From CAYNFT01 sp964396535 (GTDB taxonomy: Bacteria; Chloroflexota; Dehalococcoidia; Dehalococcoidales; UBA2162), in contig CAYNFT010000021.1 in the NCBI GenBank assembly GCA_964396535.1, positions 1 to 26,435 of the forward strand: a stretch of DNA of 26,435 nt, written 5' to 3'. A program made the position numbers and the translations under genes. How positions within the stretch are numbered: position 1 is the first letter of the stretch; every line of letters begins with the position of its first letter. A model generated the notes under the pieces. The model was not told the DNA's origin and made no database searches. It was given only the letters and a program-made list of their open reading frames with translations. Below, piece after piece: positions 24,530 to 26,435 of the stretch.

Positions 24530-26435
24530 ATGGCTAAGAAGAAGTCTAATAAGAAAGGTGAATTTAAAGGAAAGCCTGGGGGAAGCTCGCTTCTGGGAAG
24601 GCTACTGCGTTTTGTATTTCTGTCGTCGGCACGATACCTTATACTGGCAGCTATTATTATAGGTATCATACTCTGGCAGTGGGCGGCTATAGCTTCCTGG
24701 GCTACCGATGTTGCTACTGGCACACTGAGATTATTTGATTGGGGGCTGGTCTTCATCGTCATAGCTATTGGGACGCTGGCCTGGGTGTTATGGCGGCGAA
24801 AACTGTCGTTGTTCATTTACCAATGGAATCGCTGGTTGGGCGGCATTGCCTATATTCTGGCTCTCTGGGGAATACTGGCTTTAACCTCGGCGAAAGGTAT
24901 TCTCACCGGGGTTGGCCTGGGAGGTAAGTTTGGAGAGGGTATCATTGGCTATACGGACCCCGTAGGCATTCTTCGGGTGCTGGGCTTACTCATTATAGGT
25001 ACTATTTTGGTTGCTCCTAGGGCTTGTCTCCGTTTTGTGACTAATTCTACTTCGTGGCTAGTTAACCAGTTCAAACAGCCGGGTTACAGACCAACCCGAC
25101 AGCAAAAACCTTCTATTCCTTCTGCTCCAGTAACTCCTAAACCTTCGGTAACTCCTAAGCCTCTAGAGATGGAGCCGGAAAGGAAAAATGTCACTCCGGT
25201 GCTTACCCCTGCCCCGACTCCCCAGGAACTGAAGCAGGTAGCTCAGGAGGTGTGGAAAAAGTATGGTGAATCACCAGAGTTAGTTACTGTTGATGGCTGG
25301 AAATTACCCCCTATTGACATTCTGGACGTGTCTCACGAGATTCAGTTCAGCCAGGCTGACAATGTGGAGAGAGCCAAGCTTATTGAAGAGGCGCTAGCCA
25401 GTTACGGCGTTGAGGCTAAGGTGGTGCAGATAAACGCCGGGCCAACGGTTACTCAGTTTGGCGTGGAGCCGGGCTGGGACAGAAGGATGAAAGAGGTGAA
25501 GGAAAGGGATAAAGATGGAAATGTTGCGGTAAGGTTGGAGGAGGTATCCAAGACAAGGGTTAAGGTGGATAGAATAACCTCACTTTCAAACGACCTGTCT
25601 CTGGCTCTGGCGGCACCGAGTATCAGGATTGAAGCTCCGGTACCGGGTAAATCAGTGGTGGGCATTGAAGTGCCTAATACCATTCTGAGCATGGTTAGCC
25701 TGCGCGGGGTAATAGAGACTAACGCTTTTCAGAAGACGCAGGCTAAGTCAAAATTAGCTCTGGCGCTGGGTAAAGGGGCTGGCGGTGAGGCGATAGCTGG
25801 CGACCTGGCTAAAATGCCGCACCTGCTTATTGCCGGGGCTACGGGAAGCGGTAAGACTGTCTGTTTGAACTCCGTTATCTGCTGCCTGGTGATGAATAAT
25901 ACACCTAACGATGTCCGCTTTATTATGATTGACCCCAAGCGGGTGGAGCTGACCACCTTTAACAGTATCCCCCATCTGGCGGCTCCGGTCATCGTTGATG
26001 CTGAAAAAGCCCTGGAGGTGCTACGCTGGCTTAGTCAGGAGATGAATAAGCGGTATCAAACTCTGGCTTCAGCCGGTAGCCGCAATATCGAGGGTTACAA
26101 TAAGAACAAGCTGGGTGAGGAAAAGATGTCCTACCTGGTACTGATAATTGATGAGCTGGCTGATTTAATGATGGTTGGCGGTGATGAGGTTGAGCAAATT
26201 CTCTGCCGGCTGGCTCAGCTATCCCGGGCTGTCGGCATTCACCTTGTGGTGGCTACTCAGCGACCGTCGGTAGACGTAGTTACCGGCTTAATCAAGGCTA
26301 ACTTCCCCACCCGCATTAGCTTTGCCGTTACCTCTCAGGTAGATTCACGCACTATCCTTGACATGGTCGGTGCCGAAAAGCTGCTGGGCAGTGGAGATAT
26401 GCTCTATATGCCTACCGAGGCGTCCAAGCCCAAAC
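24530..26435 (+). CDS. ftsK: FtsK/SpoIIIE DNA translocase, 3' end beyond the window
   Basis: The first 635 codons of a septal DNA pump that clears and resolves chromosomes at division. The N-terminus is lysine-rich, followed by four transmembrane helices (roughly 36-57, 72-91, 101-120 and 145-165). A proline-rich linker (about 185-225) leads to the alpha/beta motor with a KxxKVxxITSL-type region, APVPGKSVVGIEVPN, Walker A GATGSGKT at 436-443, IDPKRVELTTFN, Walker B LVLIIDELADLM and ATQRPSVDVVTGLIKANF. The gamma DNA-reading domain would lie past the window edge. GAGGG stands four to five bases before the ATG. No frame break was found up to 26435. The membrane part is shorter than in E. coli FtsK, as in Gram-positive SpoIIIE/SftA-type proteins. 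Confidence 0.94.
   Translation, partial: MAKKKSNKKGEFKGKPGGSSLLGRLLRFVFLSSARYLILAAIIIGIILWQWAAIASWATDVATGTLRLFDWGLVFIVIAIGTLAWVLWRRKLSLFIYQWNRWLGGIAYILALWGILALTSAKGILTGVGLGGKFGEGIIGYTDPVGILRVLGLLIIGTILVAPRACLRFVTNSTSWLVNQFKQPGYRPTRQQKPSIPSAPVTPKPSVTPKPLEMEPERKNVTPVLTPAPTPQELKQVAQEVWKKYGESPELVTVDGWKLPPIDILDVSHEIQFSQADNVERAKLIEEALASYGVEAKVVQINAGPTVTQFGVEPGWDRRMKEVKERDKDGNVAVRLEEVSKTRVKVDRITSLSNDLSLALAAPSIRIEAPVPGKSVVGIEVPNTILSMVSLRGVIETNAFQKTQAKSKLALALGKGAGGEAIAGDLAKMPHLLIAGATGSGKTVCLNSVICCLVMNNTPNDVRFIMIDPKRVELTTFNSIPHLAAPVIVDAEKALEVLRWLSQEMNKRYQTLASAGSRNIEGYNKNKLGEEKMSYLVLIIDELADLMMVGGDEVEQILCRLAQLSRAVGIHLVVATQRPSVDVVTGLIKANFPTRISFAVTSQVDSRTILDMVGAEKLLGSGDMLYMPTEASKPK

Overview
The window looks like a bacterial chromosome of moderate G+C. 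Gene content and the run prs-secA / glyA / uracil-DNA glycosylase / RNase J / FtsK, together with nnr-coaX-coaC-coaB, suggest Chloroflexota, probably Dehalococcoidia. That placement is inference from gene content and has not been tested by any search.

Left end (1-3056): an A+T-rich accessory segment that looks like the right end of an integrated element. It carries a membrane protein cut by the window edge, a small HNH-type zinc protein divergent from it, a PD-(D/E)XK nuclease-like protein, a 462-base non-coding stretch and a tyrosine recombinase. It ends inside the anticodon arm of a CAU tRNA gene. Only the 5' half of that tRNA (3057-3095, minus strand) is present, behind an intact strong promoter, and the integrase reading frame runs straight through it.

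Middle left (3100-11130, all plus strand): an enoyl-CoA hydratase, a CorA-type metal transporter with a queuosine-precursor transporter, a metallo-beta-lactamase hydrolase, a Mut7-C protein, and a cofactor cluster. The cluster is nnr (NAD(P)H-hydrate repair), coaX, coaC and coaB, the last three covering the pantothenate kinase and phosphopantothenoylcysteine synthetase/decarboxylase steps of CoA synthesis. The two CoaBC halves are separate overlapping genes. Next come a regulatory-looking gap (11128-11385), with a near-consensus minus-strand promoter overlaid by a perfect 26-bp palindrome and followed by a strong hairpin, and then valS.

Middle right (14116-22008, all minus strand, so read right to left): glyA; then prs-secA followed with almost no gap by an HNH endonuclease and a DNA methyltransferase (a probable restriction-modification pair), a 74-aa acidic protein, a 91-aa stand-alone DNA polymerase beta N-terminal/helix-hairpin-helix protein and a 250-aa protein of unknown function. 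The last five junctions are overlaps or gaps under 20 bases.

Right end (22202-26435, plus strand): a family 4 uracil-DNA glycosylase, ribonuclease J, and the first 635 codons of an FtsK/SpoIIIE translocase that leaves the window.

A composite repeat (two adjacent hairpins plus a G-rich tail) lies at 6888-6962 and 20672-20750, with a degenerate tail copy before valS. The first hairpin differs between the two full copies by compensating base changes. The most interesting items are the tRNA-integrase fusion junction, the orphan promoter/palindrome/hairpin unit at 11177-11261, the restriction-modification genes riding behind secA, and the composite repeat.
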